This document shows positions 47,415 to 54,494 of a DNA stretch of 64,000 nt, piece by piece. The notes under the pieces were generated by a model. That model did not search any database, was not told the origin of the DNA, and saw only the letters and a program-made list of their open reading frames with translations. The position numbers were made by a program, and so were the translations under genes. This DNA is from Mesobacillus jeotgali (lineage in GTDB: Bacteria > Bacillota > Bacilli > Bacillales > Cytobacillaceae): positions 374,001 to 438,000 of the forward strand of contig NZ_CP134494.1 of assembly GCF_031759225.1 (NCBI RefSeq), read 5' to 3'. Each line of letters starts with the position of its first letter. Positions within the stretch are counted from its first letter, which is position 1.

Positions 47415-47476
47415 GCATAGTGGAACTAGTAGGCTTGAAATCAACAAAACAGAACTCAAAGACTTGAAATAAGCAA

Positions 47477-47518
47477 AAAACAAGCAGGAGGACTTCATTG
47501 TTCTTCTGCTTGTTTTAT
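47477..47518 (+). terminator. Terminator of pstS, shared with the convergent gene
   Basis: AAAACAAGCAGGAGGA pairs with TCTTCTGCTTGTTTT and has T-rich flanks on both strands. It overlaps the end of the minus-strand gene. Confidence 0.75.
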
Positions 47519-48013
47519 TTGAGTAGCACTTTCACCTTCAGTGTTGCTTGCGAATTTTCTAATTACGGCCATTAAAAGTTTTACCGCGAGAAAAGTGGCT
47601 GAGATGGAGAGGAAGCTGTGCAGGGATGTCCAACTCTTTTTGTATTGAATTAATTTAGTGTTTTTTTCAAGCCAATTTTCGACGAGTGTTGATGGGGCGG
47701 AGAACAGAAATAATTTAAACAAAGTCGATAATGGACCGGATTTTTCTGTGGCCTGATTAAAGTAAATGCAGGTAACAGGGAAAATAAGATAACTGAAAAG
47801 CACGCTGATATCAAAGATTTTAAAAAGGGATACAGGGTATTTCAAATATCCTTTTTTGACTAGTAAGGAATCCATAATAGAAGCGATATAACTTTTCAAA
47901 AAGAATATGATGAGCCAATCCTTGACAGGCGGCTTTCTTATCAGCTGAAAGAAAAACAAGATACCTAGGACGAAAAGGACTCTTAGTGTAGTTTTTTCGG
48001 TGTTTCTTCTCAA
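47495..48013 (-). CDS. CBO0543-type membrane protein
   Basis: The 172-residue protein has five or so hydrophobic helices. Residues such as KPPVKDWLIIFFLKSYIASI, GYLKYPVSLFKIFDIS and ENWLEKNTKLIQYKKSWTS follow the pattern of the CBO0543 family, known from sporulating Firmicutes with no assigned role. The start is TTG 48013 with GGAGGTCG nine bases upstream. A related gene is divergent 158 bases away, and both carry the same AAATGATTATC block just ahead of their ribosome sites. Confidence 0.7.
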   Translation of the reverse strand: MRRNTEKTTLRVLFVLGILFFFQLIRKPPVKDWLIIFFLKSYIASIMDSLLVKKGYLKYPVSLFKIFDISVLFSYLIFPVTCIYFNQATEKSGPLSTLFKLFLFSAPSTLVENWLEKNTKLIQYKKSWTSLHSFLSISATFLAVKLLMAVIRKFASNTEGESATQIKQAEEQ

Positions 48014-48171
48014 AAGGAACGACCTCCCGACTGATAATCATTTGTATCATTCCTTCTTTAACAGGGATTATTCTTAAGCGGTTAGCACGCTTTAGAAATA
48101 ATCAGCAGGGGATTGGGCATAATAGAGAATAGTTTCCTTTATTTGTAAATGATTATCTGTGAGGCAAAAAC

Positions 48172-48702
48172 ATGACGAATGCGATTTATGCGATTTTTTG
48201 GCTGGGGATCTTAATAGTATTGGGTGATTGGAGGAACTGGAGGAGATACTATCCGACCATCCTTTTCTTTGTGCTGGGTGATTTTATTTATCTATACTTA
48301 TTGTCTGATCATTATCCAATGTGGAGGTATGTACCCTCATCTGCAGACAGCGAGATAGGAATCACCAATACGCATATTTCGTTTTCAATCATGCTTTTAA
48401 AATATCCCGCGACATGTCTTGCCTACTTATCTCATTTTCCCAGGCAAGGCATCTTCATGAAGCTTTTTTATTATTTTGCATGGCTGATTATTTATTTCAT
48501 AAATGAAACGATCGACCTGCATTTCCATTTAATCAAATACTACAATGGCTGGAATATTGGCTGGTCTGCTCTTTTTAATGCTGTCATGTTCTTTATATTG
48601 AAAGTTCACTTTCATAGACCGGTAGTCGCCTGGGTTCTCTCCGCTATTTTCATTGTTTTTTTATGGAACACTTTTGATGTACCTTCAAAAGTTTTTCGGT
48701 AG
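48172..48702 (+). CDS. CBO0543-type membrane protein
   Basis: The 176-residue multi-helix membrane protein includes GDWRNWRRYYPTILFFVLGD, MLLKYPATCLAYLSHFP and FINETIDLHFHLIKYYNGWN. These features, with a conserved NE in a late helix and a following W, resemble the CBO0543 family. Function is unknown. It is divergent from one paralogue and convergent to a third. The ATG at 48172 has only a weak GTGAGG ribosome site. Confidence 0.7.
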   Translation: MTNAIYAIFWLGILIVLGDWRNWRRYYPTILFFVLGDFIYLYLLSDHYPMWRYVPSSADSEIGITNTHISFSIMLLKYPATCLAYLSHFPRQGIFMKLFYYFAWLIIYFINETIDLHFHLIKYYNGWNIGWSALFNAVMFFILKVHFHRPVVAWVLSAIFIVFLWNTFDVPSKVFR

Positions 48703-48731
48703 ATGTAAAAAAGACCTGGAAACTGGGCTTT

Positions 48732-49316
48732 CTAATCACTTGTGCGATACCACTTTTTTATCCAAATAAATAAGTCGGTCATTAATTTTGCAAAAATAAA
48801 AACAGAAACATAGCTGAAGAATAGGTGATAGTAACTAATGGAACCATACATTCTAAATAAGCCTAATCCGACAAGCATAGGTTTGAAAGCGAAGGCTAGG
48901 ATTACCGCTGTTATAGTCCCATACAGATAATATTTTTTGTTGCTGTTCAGCGTTGATTGATAAACGAAAATAAAAATGACAGGGATCAGGCTGGAGTCAA
49001 GGGAAATCCCGGGTAATGACGGGATGACCGGAATAGGATAATTCCAAAACCCCATATTTCGTCCAAACAAATCTTCATACCCAAAGCAAATATGGACACT
49101 ATAACCGAAAAAGAGAATCTGGAATAGCTTCTCTTTATTGATTTTTAAAATAAGAAATATGAGTGGGAAACCGAGGAAAGAGACCATCAGCCAATATTCA
49201 AAAAAAGAATAAAGAGCATAATCAAGCCAATACTGATTTAAAGCCTCTTGCCCTTCCTTTCCCATATTAACAATCTCATCAAAGCGCGATAAACGTTCCT
49301 TTTCCAAGTTGATCAT
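48732..49316 (-). CDS. Membrane protein of the CBO0543-like cluster
   Basis: The 194-residue protein starts with a ~30-residue hydrophilic segment (KERLSRFDEIVNMGKEG), then five or six hydrophobic helices with Gly/Pro/Phe-rich loops (GRNMGFWNYPIPVIPSLPGI). It looks like a distant relative of its two neighbours and of other spore-former membrane proteins of unknown role. AAAAGGA precedes ATG 49316. Confidence 0.6.
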   Translation of the reverse strand: MINLEKERLSRFDEIVNMGKEGQEALNQYWLDYALYSFFEYWLMVSFLGFPLIFLILKINKEKLFQILFFGYSVHICFGYEDLFGRNMGFWNYPIPVIPSLPGISLDSSLIPVIFIFVYQSTLNSNKKYYLYGTITAVILAFAFKPMLVGLGLFRMYGSISYYHLFFSYVSVFIFAKLMTDLFIWIKKWYRTSD

Positions 49317-49498
49317 TCCTTTTAATAGCCGGCTTTGCGTACATATCTATAGATTGTCATGACCAATCATTTCGTATGCACATGCAGTTGTCATGGCTGC
49401 AAATTATTTTTCATAATCATGAGTAAGTACGTTATGATGCGGGAAAAAGAGTAAGACAATTCCATTATGAACTGAGATTATAGCGAGGAGGAACTATT

Positions 49499-49780
49499 AT
49501 GTCGTTTGAATATACTCAAGAAGATGGACGCTTTGTTGCAAAGGATAAGGAGGGACTTGAGGTAGGAGAGGTAACCTATACTCGTGATGGGGATGAAGTT
49601 CTCATTATAAACCATACCGGCGTCGATCCTGCGAACCGCGGTCAGGGTGTAGCAGAGGAATTGGTTCGCCAAGTAGTGGAGAAGGCCAAAAAAGAAGGAT
49701 TGAAGGTCGAGCCAGTTTGTTCCTTTGCGCAAAGAGAGTTCGAGAGGAAATCAGAGTATCAGGAAGTTTTAAAGAAATAG
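49499..49780 (+). CDS. Small GNAT-like N-acetyltransferase
   Basis: The 93-residue protein resembles the minimal YjdJ/YidJ-type GNAT fold. GEVTYTRDGDEVLIINHTGV leads to the acetyl-CoA loop DPANRGQGVAEELV (RGxGxA), and CSFAQREFE contains the conserved Cys and helix. The substrate is unknown. GCGAGGAGGAACTATT precedes the ATG. It is a single gene ending at a terminator. Confidence 0.82.
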   Translation: MSFEYTQEDGRFVAKDKEGLEVGEVTYTRDGDEVLIINHTGVDPANRGQGVAEELVRQVVEKAKKEGLKVEPVCSFAQREFERKSEYQEVLKK

Positions 49781-49784
49781 CTTG

Positions 49785-49815
49785 AAAGCCTTTGAGTCAG
49801 CTCAGAGGCTTTTGT
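49785..49815 (+). terminator. Terminator of the GNAT gene
   Basis: AAAGCCTTTGAG pairs with CTCAGAGGCTTT (one mismatch) around loop TCAG and is followed by TG. The T-run is short. Confidence 0.6.
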
Positions 49816-49867
49816 CCATGGAAGCGGGCTAAGCTTGTTAAGGCTAACTCGTGCGCTTTTATCCGGG

Positions 49868-49896
49868 TTGACATGAAAATATCCACATGATAAAAT
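49868..49896 (+). promoter_or_regulatory. Strong sigma-A promoter of the quinone-stress operon
   Basis: Consensus TTGACA and TAAAAT are exactly 17 bases apart. The transcription start near 49903 falls inside the first operator, a classic repressor arrangement. Confidence 0.85.
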
Positions 49897-49914
49897 TATC
49901 TCGAATTCAAGATA
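49897..49914 (+). promoter_or_regulatory. MhqR-type operator 1
   Basis: TATCTCGAATTCAAGATA is an inverted repeat (one mismatch) with the TATCTCGA half-sites described for MhqR of B. subtilis. It overlaps the expected transcription start. Confidence 0.65.
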
Positions 49915-49971
49915 TTATGTTTTTTTCGAAGTCGTTAAGGATAAAGTAAGAATAGATATTTTTTGGATTAA

Positions 49972-49989
49972 TATCTCGGTTTCGAGATA
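49972..49989 (+). promoter_or_regulatory. MhqR-type operator 2
   Basis: TATCTCGGTTTCGAGATA has perfect 7-base arms and lies directly before the ribosome site of the first gene, 75 bases after operator 1. Confidence 0.68.
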
Positions 49990-50003
49990 AAGGGGGAGAC
50001 AAC

Positions 50004-50987
50004 TTGAACGAGTTAAAAGGAATTCACCATGTTACGGCCATTACCAGCAGTGCGGAGAAGAATTATGAGTTTTTCACATATGTTTTGGGAATGCGCCTTG
50101 TCAAAAAGACGGTCAACCAGGATGATATCCGCACGTATCATTTATTTTTCGCGGACGATAAAGGGTCAGCGGGCACGGATATGACGTTCTTCGATTTTCC
50201 GGGGATTCCTAAGGGGTCACATGGAACGGATGAGATTTATAAAACAGGCTTCCGAGTGCCGACAGATGCGGCGCTGGACTACTGGGTGAAGCGATTCGAT
50301 AAATACGACGTCAAGCATACGGGCATCAAGGAATTGTTCGGTAAAAAGACGATTTCATTCGTTGATTTTGATGACCAGCAATACATGCTGGTATCCGATG
50401 AGTTCAACGAGGGCGTTGCATCGGGGACTCCTTGGCAAAACGGGCCTGTTCCGCTGGAGTACGCAATCACAGGATTAGGTCCAATTCATATTAGGATCTC
50501 ACGTTTTGACTATTTTAAAGAGGTACTGGAAAAAGTCATGCATATGCGTGAGGTTGGACAGGAAGGTTCCCTGCACCTTTTTGAAATGGGTGAAGGCGGA
50601 AACGGTGCGCAGGTCATTGTTGAGGATAATAAAGTGCTGCCAGCAGGACGCCAGGGATTCGGTACGGTGCATCACACGGCATTCCGTGTTGCCGACACAT
50701 CGGTTCTTTATGAGTGGATCGATCATATGAAGGGTGCTGGATTCGGCACATCAGGTTATGTCGACCGATTCTTCTTTGAATCATTGTATGCCCGCGTCGC
50801 GCCAGGAATCTTGTTCGAATGGGCAACAGACGGACCAGGCTTCATGGGTGACGAACCATATGAAACTCTTGGCGAGAAATTGTCATTGCCACCGTTCCTT
50901 GAGTCGAAACGGGAGCAGATCGAGGACTTTGTGCGCCCGATCGATACAGTCCGCAGCACGCGTAATATTGAAAAAGAGTATCTATAA
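50004..50987 (+). CDS. mhqO: Ring-cleaving dioxygenase, MhqO/MhqA type
   Basis: This 327-residue vicinal-oxygen-chelate protein is a tandem of two glyoxalase-like halves. Metal-ligand regions are IHHVTAITSS at the N-terminus and TVHHTAFRV in the second half, with a late ILFEWATDGPGF carrying the third ligand Glu. In B. subtilis the homologues open hydroquinone rings and are induced by quinones through MhqR. The start is TTG 50004 after AAAGGGGGAG. It is followed by a WrbA-type reductase, forming a quinone/electrophile detoxification operon. Confidence 0.88.
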   Translation: MNELKGIHHVTAITSSAEKNYEFFTYVLGMRLVKKTVNQDDIRTYHLFFADDKGSAGTDMTFFDFPGIPKGSHGTDEIYKTGFRVPTDAALDYWVKRFDKYDVKHTGIKELFGKKTISFVDFDDQQYMLVSDEFNEGVASGTPWQNGPVPLEYAITGLGPIHIRISRFDYFKEVLEKVMHMREVGQEGSLHLFEMGEGGNGAQVIVEDNKVLPAGRQGFGTVHHTAFRVADTSVLYEWIDHMKGAGFGTSGYVDRFFFESLYARVAPGILFEWATDGPGFMGDEPYETLGEKLSLPPFLESKREQIEDFVRPIDTVRSTRNIEKEYL

Positions 50988-51053
50988 GCGAGTTTGTCAT
51001 AGGCGATTAGTGGAAATACCTTAATGTACTAACAAATAAGGGAGGCAATCAAT

Positions 51054-51659
51054 ATGGTCAAATTAGCCGTTATTTTTTACAGCATGGGCGGAACAAATGT
51101 GCAGCTATCGAAATGGGCTGCTGAAGGGGCAAAGGAAGCTGGAGCGGAAGTGAAGGTTTTTAAAGTGAAGGAATTAGCGCCTGAATCAGCGATTGAAGGC
51201 AATGAAGCATGGAAAGCGACTGTTGAAAAAACAAAGGATATCCCTGAAGTGACTCCAGATGACCTTGAATGGGCAGACGCAATCATCTTCAGCGTTCCAA
51301 CACGATTCGGAAACATGCCATCACAGATGAAGCAATTCCTTGATACAACAGGCGGCCTCTGGGCACAGGGCAAACTGGTGAACAAAGTCGTGAGCGCGAT
51401 GTCATCTGCGCAAAACCCACATGGCGGGCAGGAAGCCACCATCCTGTCACTCTATACGACAATGTACCACTGGGGTGCAATCGTCGCAGCCCCTGGCTAC
51501 AGCGATCCAGTGACATTCGGAGCCGGCGGAAATCCATATGGCACAAGCGTAACCGTCGACCAGGACGGCAACATGGTCGAAGACGTCGAGGCAGCGGTAA
51601 AATATCAAGCTAAGCGCACCGTAACGGTTGCTGGATGGGTTAAGAAAGGAAATCAATAA
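51054..51659 (+). CDS. WrbA-type NAD(P)H:quinone oxidoreductase
   Basis: The 201-residue flavodoxin-fold protein has the FMN-phosphate loop FYSMGGTNVQLSKW and the second FMN loop SVPTRFGNMPSQMKQFLD. SAQNPHGGQEATILS and GNPYGTS are typical of WrbA. It should carry out two-electron reduction of quinones to hydroquinones, which avoids semiquinone radicals and supplies substrate to the upstream dioxygenase. GGGAGGCAATCAAT precedes the ATG. Confidence 0.88.
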   Translation: MVKLAVIFYSMGGTNVQLSKWAAEGAKEAGAEVKVFKVKELAPESAIEGNEAWKATVEKTKDIPEVTPDDLEWADAIIFSVPTRFGNMPSQMKQFLDTTGGLWAQGKLVNKVVSAMSSAQNPHGGQEATILSLYTTMYHWGAIVAAPGYSDPVTFGAGGNPYGTSVTVDQDGNMVEDVEAAVKYQAKRTVTVAGWVKKGNQ

Positions 51660-51668
51660 GGTAAGGTA

Positions 51669-51700
51669 GGAAGAGGCGAATCTGATTCGCCTCTTTTCTT
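51669..51700 (+). terminator. Terminator of the quinone-stress operon
   Basis: AAGAGGCGAATC pairs with GATTCGCCTCTT and is followed by TTCTTTG. Confidence 0.88.
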
Positions 51701-51710
51701 TGTATTTAAT

Positions 51711-52110
51711 AGACATTTTGGGGAGTGGGGAGTGGTGGAAATGTCTATAAAGAGGAGTTTCTTAGACATTTTGGGGAGCGGGGGGTGTGGAGATGTCTAT
51801 AAAAGGGTGTTTGTTAGACATTTCCGGGAGCAGGAGCTTTGGAAATGTCTATAAAGAGTTGTTTCTTAGACATTTTGGGGAGCGGGAGGTGTCGAAATGT
51901 CTATAAAAGGGTGTTTCTTAGACATTTCGAGGAGCAGGAGCTTTGGAAATGTCTATAAAGAGGTGTTTCTTAGACATTTTGGGGAGCAGGAGCTTTGGGA
52001 ATGTCTATAAAAAGGAGTTTGTTAGACATTTTGGGGAGCGGGAGTGGTGGAAATGTCTATAAAAAGGTGTTTCTTAGACATTTCGAGGAGCAGGAGTGGT
52101 GGAAATGTCT
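51711..52110 (+). repeat. Intergenic tandem array C, 52-bp period, 8 units
   Basis: AGACATTT starts at 51711, 51764, 51816, 51868, 51920, 51972, 52024 and 52076 (one spacing of 53, then six of 52). Each unit has inverted arms AGACATTT and AAATGTCT around a G-rich core, and reads GACA-N25-TGTC-N19 with linker close to TATAAAAAGGTGTTTCTTA. This is the same skeleton as array B with different sequence. It lies between the ends of two convergent transcription units, and no gene is present. Confidence 0.95.
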
Positions 52111-52130
52111 ATAAAATTTTAGAACCAATC

Positions 52131-52154
52131 GAAAAAAGCACCCAACCAAGGTGC
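52131..52154 (-). terminator. Terminator of the minus-strand membrane protein gene
   Basis: Read on the minus strand, GCACC-TTGGTTG-GGTGC is followed by TTTTTTC, just past the stop codon. Confidence 0.8.
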
Positions 52155-52155
52155 C

Positions 52156-52770
52156 TCAAATGTATCTCCGCAAATAATACCCGATAATGATCCATGCGCC
52201 TCCATAAAGTCCGCCAATCAAGATGCCTGCGAGCAGTGGATTCAAAGGGACGATTCCAAAAAGGTAAACAATCACGATGGGTGCTTGAAGGATAAAGAGC
52301 AGTGAGCTGTAGCGAGGTGTGCTGGTGTGATAGAGGATTGCGTATCCGAGTGGGAGGGCTCCGAGATGGATGGCAATGCTGCCGATGCCGGTACTGATGT
52401 TGATGAAATCGAGTAAGGCGCCAAAACCGATCAGGCCATGGAAAATGAATCCGGCTGTGCCGATACCGAACAGGCCAAGACCAAGTGTGGAAAGGAAGAA
52501 GCCTATTTTCCAGTTCCAACCTCCTGCAGATGGATCCTGGTTCCGGAAACGAAAAAGGCCATGCAATAAAAACCACGAGGCTACCAATAACATGAGGTTG
52601 TTCACGTAATAGGCGATGTGGTTGGTGTCATGAAGAATGGAGTCTGCGCCGGGTGTCAGGTCTAGATAGCCTTGCCAGAACCAGTTTGCGCCCATCAGTA
52701 ACCCGCCGATAATGGCTGCGCTACCGGCAAAGCGAAGCTGGCTTTCCTTGCAGTTTGATGAAGCCGCCAT
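52156..52770 (-). CDS. Multi-pass membrane protein of unknown function
   Basis: The 204-residue protein has six predicted helices (for example AGSAAIIGGLLMGANWFWQG near the N-terminus and IVYLFGIVPLNPLLAGILIG near the C-terminus). Conserved-looking His and Asn residues in HDTNHIAYYVNN could bind a ligand, but I do not recognise the family. The N-terminal MAASSNCKESQ is cytoplasmic by charge. The ribosome site is GGGGAGTGATGAGC. It is a single gene convergent to array C. Confidence 0.7.
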   Translation of the reverse strand: MAASSNCKESQLRFAGSAAIIGGLLMGANWFWQGYLDLTPGADSILHDTNHIAYYVNNLMLLVASWFLLHGLFRFRNQDPSAGGWNWKIGFFLSTLGLGLFGIGTAGFIFHGLIGFGALLDFINISTGIGSIAIHLGALPLGYAILYHTSTPRYSSLLFILQAPIVIVYLFGIVPLNPLLAGILIGGLYGGAWIIIGYYLRRYI

Positions 52771-52912
52771 ATGCTCATCACTCCCCTGATGATGATATGA
52801 TAAATATATGGATGGTACTGGGTATATATTCCTTTATGTTAAAACACCGCTTTCCTGCATTAGTGAAGGGTATATTAAGTAACAAGCATTATGAACAAAG
52901 GAGGCAATCGAA

Positions 52913-54373
52913 ATGACGAACAATCAATCCGGCTGGAATATCGATAATAGCTATTCGCGCCTGCCTAAAATGTTTTATAGCCTGCAAAAACCAACTTCCG
53001 TAGAAGAACCGGAAGTTGTTATCTTCAATGAGTCGCTGGCGGAGGAGCTGGGGCTAAACCCTGAAGCTTTACAAGCTAATGAAGGGGCAGCTATTTTTGG
53101 CGGCAACGAGATTCCTGAAGGCGGGACCCCGCTTGCGCAAGCCTATGCAGGACATCAGTTCGGCCATTTCACCATGCTTGGGGACGGAAGGGCAGTTCTG
53201 CTGGGAGAGCAGATTACTCCTGATGGCGAGCGGTTTGACATTCAGCTGAAAGGCTCAGGGCGGACGCCGTATTCCCGTGGCGGAGACGGCCGTGCAGGAA
53301 TGGGACCGATGCTCAGGGAATTTATCATCAGCGAAGCGATGGTGGGGTTGGGAATCCCGACTACCAGAAGCCTGGCAGTGACAACAACGGGGGAGCAAAT
53401 CATCCGCGAGACGATACAGACAGGTGCAATCCTTACGCGTGTGGCAGCAAGCCATCTAAGGGTTGGAACCTTCCAATTTGCCGCGAACTGGGGTAAGACA
53501 GAGGACCTGCAGGCATTGGCTGATTATGCAATCGAGCGCCATTATCCTGAAGTCGCAGGGGAGGATAACCGCTATCTTTCCTTTTTGAAAAAAGTAATCA
53601 GGCGCCAGGCAGCATTGATTGCGAAATGGCAGCATGTTGGCTTTATCCATGGCGTCATGAACACTGATAACATGACGATCAGCGGCGAGAGTATTGACTA
53701 TGGACCATGCGCGTTCATGGATACTTATGATCCAGCGACCGTTTTCAGTTCGATCGACAGGGATGGGCGCTACGCCTACGGCAATCAGCCGTATATCGGC
53801 GGCTGGAATCTTTCGCGGTTTGCTGAAGCTTTGTTGCCTTTGCTGCATGAAGATGAAGATGAGGCTGTAAAGCTGGCAGAGGGAGCTCTTTCTGAATTCC
53901 CAGAGATATTTGAGACGGAATTCATATCCGGAATGAGATTGAAACTGGGTATTTTTAATGAGGAAAAAGAAGATAAAAGCCTTATTGCGGATCTCCTTAA
54001 TCTGATGCATAAACACAAAGGAGACTTCACGAATACGTTTAAAGCCCTGACATTTGATCGACTTGAAGGGTCGGAGCTTTTCCAGGCTGAGGAGTACAAG
54101 AAGTGGCATGAAGAATGGCAGGAAAGACTCGGTCGCCAGGAGCAATCGCGAGAAGAGGCACAGAAGCTGATGCGTGAGCATAATCCAGGTGTGATTCCGC
54201 GTAACCATAGGGTGGAGGAAGCACTTGAGGCTGCAGTAAATGGTGACTTGAGCGTCATGGTGAAATTGCTTGAAGTCCTTGCCAATCCATATGAGCATTC
54301 AGCTGAACAGGCTGAATTCTGCAAGCCAGCATCACCAGCGGCAAGACCTTACCGGACATTTTGCGGTACTTAA
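52913..54373 (+). CDS. selO: Protein adenylyltransferase SelO (YdiU)
   Basis: The 486-residue pseudokinase-fold enzyme transfers AMP to Ser/Thr/Tyr of target proteins and is linked to redox stress. Family motifs include [39 protein letters not shown], the catalytic [14 protein letters not shown] and DYGPCAFMD. The chain ends in RPYRTFCGT; the Cys matches the place where animal SelO carries selenocysteine, so here the Cys form is used. GGAGGCAATCGAA precedes the ATG. Full length for the bacterial family. Confidence 0.93.
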   Translation: MTNNQSGWNIDNSYSRLPKMFYSLQKPTSVEEPEVVIFNESLAEELGLNPEALQANEGAAIFGGNEIPEGGTPLAQAYAGHQFGHFTMLGDGRAVLLGEQITPDGERFDIQLKGSGRTPYSRGGDGRAGMGPMLREFIISEAMVGLGIPTTRSLAVTTTGEQIIRETIQTGAILTRVAASHLRVGTFQFAANWGKTEDLQALADYAIERHYPEVAGEDNRYLSFLKKVIRRQAALIAKWQHVGFIHGVMNTDNMTISGESIDYGPCAFMDTYDPATVFSSIDRDGRYAYGNQPYIGGWNLSRFAEALLPLLHEDEDEAVKLAEGALSEFPEIFETEFISGMRLKLGIFNEEKEDKSLIADLLNLMHKHKGDFTNTFKALTFDRLEGSELFQAEEYKKWHEEWQERLGRQEQSREEAQKLMREHNPGVIPRNHRVEEALEAAVNGDLSVMVKLLEVLANPYEHSAEQAEFCKPASPAARPYRTFCGT

Positions 54374-54461
54374 ATCTTGCCGTCATGATGGACAAAAGCA
54401 CGAGGGAATCGAGAAAAAGTGTCCGTCACCCGAGGTCAGCGACGGACTTCACCAAACAAGG

Positions 54462-54491
54462 AAAGGCAGTCCCAGCGTTGGGACTGCCTTT
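54462..54491 (+). terminator. Terminator between convergent selO and MMPL genes
   Basis: The perfect 13-bp stem AAAGGCAGTCCCA/TGGGACTGCCTTT has a 4-base loop. It can serve both strands. Confidence 0.85.
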
Positions 54492-54494
54492 GAC

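Noticed and set aside
48030..48060. Fur-box-like TGATAATCATTTGTA in the divergent CBO0543 promoter region
   Set aside because: About 11 of 14 positions match, but the same block in the other orientation serves the second gene as promoter-like sequence, and no iron-related gene is near.
20111..52110. CRISPR interpretation of the 52-bp arrays
   Set aside because: Whole units repeat with no unique spacers, units drift along their full length, and no cas genes are present.
54346..54373. SelO as a second selenoprotein
   Set aside because: The C-terminal residue equivalent to animal Sec is TGC (Cys) and the gene ends at TAA.
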